Assembly: GCA_016783065.1 (NCBI GenBank)
Contig: JADHXI010000019.1
Span: forward strand, 1 to 32,025
Reading direction: 5' to 3'
Length of the DNA: 32,025 bases
DNA from: Desulfobacteraceae bacterium
GTDB taxonomy: Bacteria; Desulfobacterota; DSM-4660; Desulfatiglandales; Desulfatiglandaceae
A program made the position numbers and the translations under genes. Below the pieces are notes generated by a model, which was given only the letters and a program-made list of their open reading frames with translations, searched no databases and was not told the origin of the DNA. Each line of letters begins with the position of its first letter. Positions within the stretch are counted from its first letter, which is position 1. Shown here piece after piece: positions 31,484 through 32,025 of this stretch.

Positions 31484-32025
31484 CTATTCCTGATCAAACG
31501 CACCATGGCGACCGGCGCCTTTTGAAAAGCGAGCGGCACCTTCAAGGGTTTCCCCGCTCTGGATGGTGGTCAGGCCCAGACGAAACTCATTTCGCAGGGC
31601 CGCCTGGATAGAGAGTTCCCATTGCTCATACGCAGAACGGCGGTCGCTCAACATGCATTGTTGGGGAAACCGAGAGATCTCTGTAGCCAATATCTCGGCC
31701 TCGGCCAGCGATCTGCCGGGCTCTACCACACGGTTGGCAAGCCCCATGCGGAGCGCCTCTCCCGCCTCAACAGGCCGTCCGGTGAGAATCATATCCAGGG
31801 CGTGGGATTGACCGATCAATCGAGTGAGACGGATTGTACCCCCGTCGATCAACGGCACGCCCCAACGCCTGCAAAAAACCCCAAAGACCGCATCCTGTTC
31901 CACCACCCGCATGTCACACCAGAGGGCAATCTCGAGGCCACCTGCCACTGCATAGCCTGCCACCGCGGCAATCACCGGCTTATCCAGCCACATCCGGGTT
32001 GGCCCCATCGGGCCATCACCATCTT
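31484..32025 (-). CDS. Enoyl-CoA hydratase/isomerase (crotonase) family, 5' end cut by window edge
   Basis: The reading frame continues past the track's Met at 32008 to the right edge: DGDGPMGPTRMWLDKPVIAA, a typical crotonase segment, so the gene's start lies outside. KPVIAAVAGYAVAGGLEIALWCD forms the CoA-binding/oxyanion-hole region. In the active-site stretch, FCRRWGVPLIDGGTIRLTRLIG, Asp replaces the Glu of hydratases at the position before GG, and no Glu of the first catalytic pair is seen (it is AGGLEIAL, with E one turn on). Function could be hydratase, isomerase or a related CoA-ester reaction. It lies 21 bases upstream of the UroD-family gene and so seems co-transcribed with the corrinoid genes. 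Confidence 0.88.
   Translation of the reverse strand, partial: DGDGPMGPTRMWLDKPVIAAVAGYAVAGGLEIALWCDMRVVEQDAVFGVFCRRWGVPLIDGGTIRLTRLIGQSHALDMILTGRPVEAGEALRMGLANRVVEPGRSLAEAEILATEISRFPQQCMLSDRRSAYEQWELSIQAALRNEFRLGLTTIQSGETLEGAARFSKGAGRHGAFDQE

Overview
The window looks like a chromosomal segment of an anaerobic, probably sulfur-cycling bacterium of the Desulfobacterota (former Deltaproteobacteria). The clues are a DsrMK/Hdr-like membrane oxidoreductase with lipoate-carrier and Tus/Dsr sulfur-relay proteins, a 4-hydroxybutyryl-CoA dehydratase family enzyme, Liv-type ABC transport paired with an acyl-CoA ligase, and a corrinoid protein with a UroD-family methyltransferase. The taxonomy is inferred from gene content only.

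Region 1 (1-8.7 kb, minus strand) is one long, tightly packed operon. In transcription order it holds a small HTH/Cys-rich regulator, a membrane heterodisulfide-reductase-like fusion with a CxxCH haem motif, TusA, a lipoate-binding GcvH-like protein, a DsrE-F-H (TusDCB) trio, a lipoate-protein ligase, a second and more divergent DsrE/DsrE-like/DsrH-like trio, a second GcvH-like carrier, a LipS-type radical SAM protein and a second lipoate-protein ligase cut by the left edge. It reads as a sulfur-transfer and lipoate-dependent redox pathway resembling the sHdr-LbpA systems. It is duplicated, and the only Hdr-like enzyme visible is membrane-bound.

Region 2 (8.9-12.6 kb, minus) carries a cation diffusion facilitator, a small hypothetical protein, a possible 45-residue overlapping ORF missed by the ORF track, and a 781-residue GAF-domain protein. 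A plus-strand P-loop protein (12.8-13.4 kb) converges on and overlaps the next operon.

Region 3 (13.3-17.0 kb, minus) is an F0-only ATP synthase operon: atpZ, atpI, a, an unusual c subunit, c, b' and b. The unusual c subunit is a fusion of four hairpins in which only the first keeps the ion-binding carboxylate. It lies beside a normal 82-residue c subunit with a two-carboxylate, Na+-type motif. No F1 genes are in the window. This is, with region 1, the most remarkable part.

Region 4 (17.0-19.4 kb) has a plus-strand remnant of a cyclic-nucleotide-binding domain, a divergent DnaA with altered Walker B and DNA-binding signature, and an AT-rich 650-base gap with one consensus DnaA box.

Region 5 (19.4-28.4 kb, plus) has the 4-hydroxybutyryl-CoA dehydratase family enzyme, then an acyl-CoA ligase and a complete Liv-type ABC importer (two ATPases, two permeases, binding protein). 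Two short tandem repeat arrays and a terminator-like hairpin lie between genes. It probably imports a carboxylic acid and activates it with CoA.

Region 6 (28.5-32.0 kb, minus) has an enoyl-CoA hydratase (cut by the right edge), a UroD-family methyltransferase, a corrinoid protein and a CobW-type GTPase. A nested inverted repeat of about 134 bases covers the stop codon of the corrinoid gene. I saw no tRNA, rRNA, CRISPR array or intact insertion sequence.
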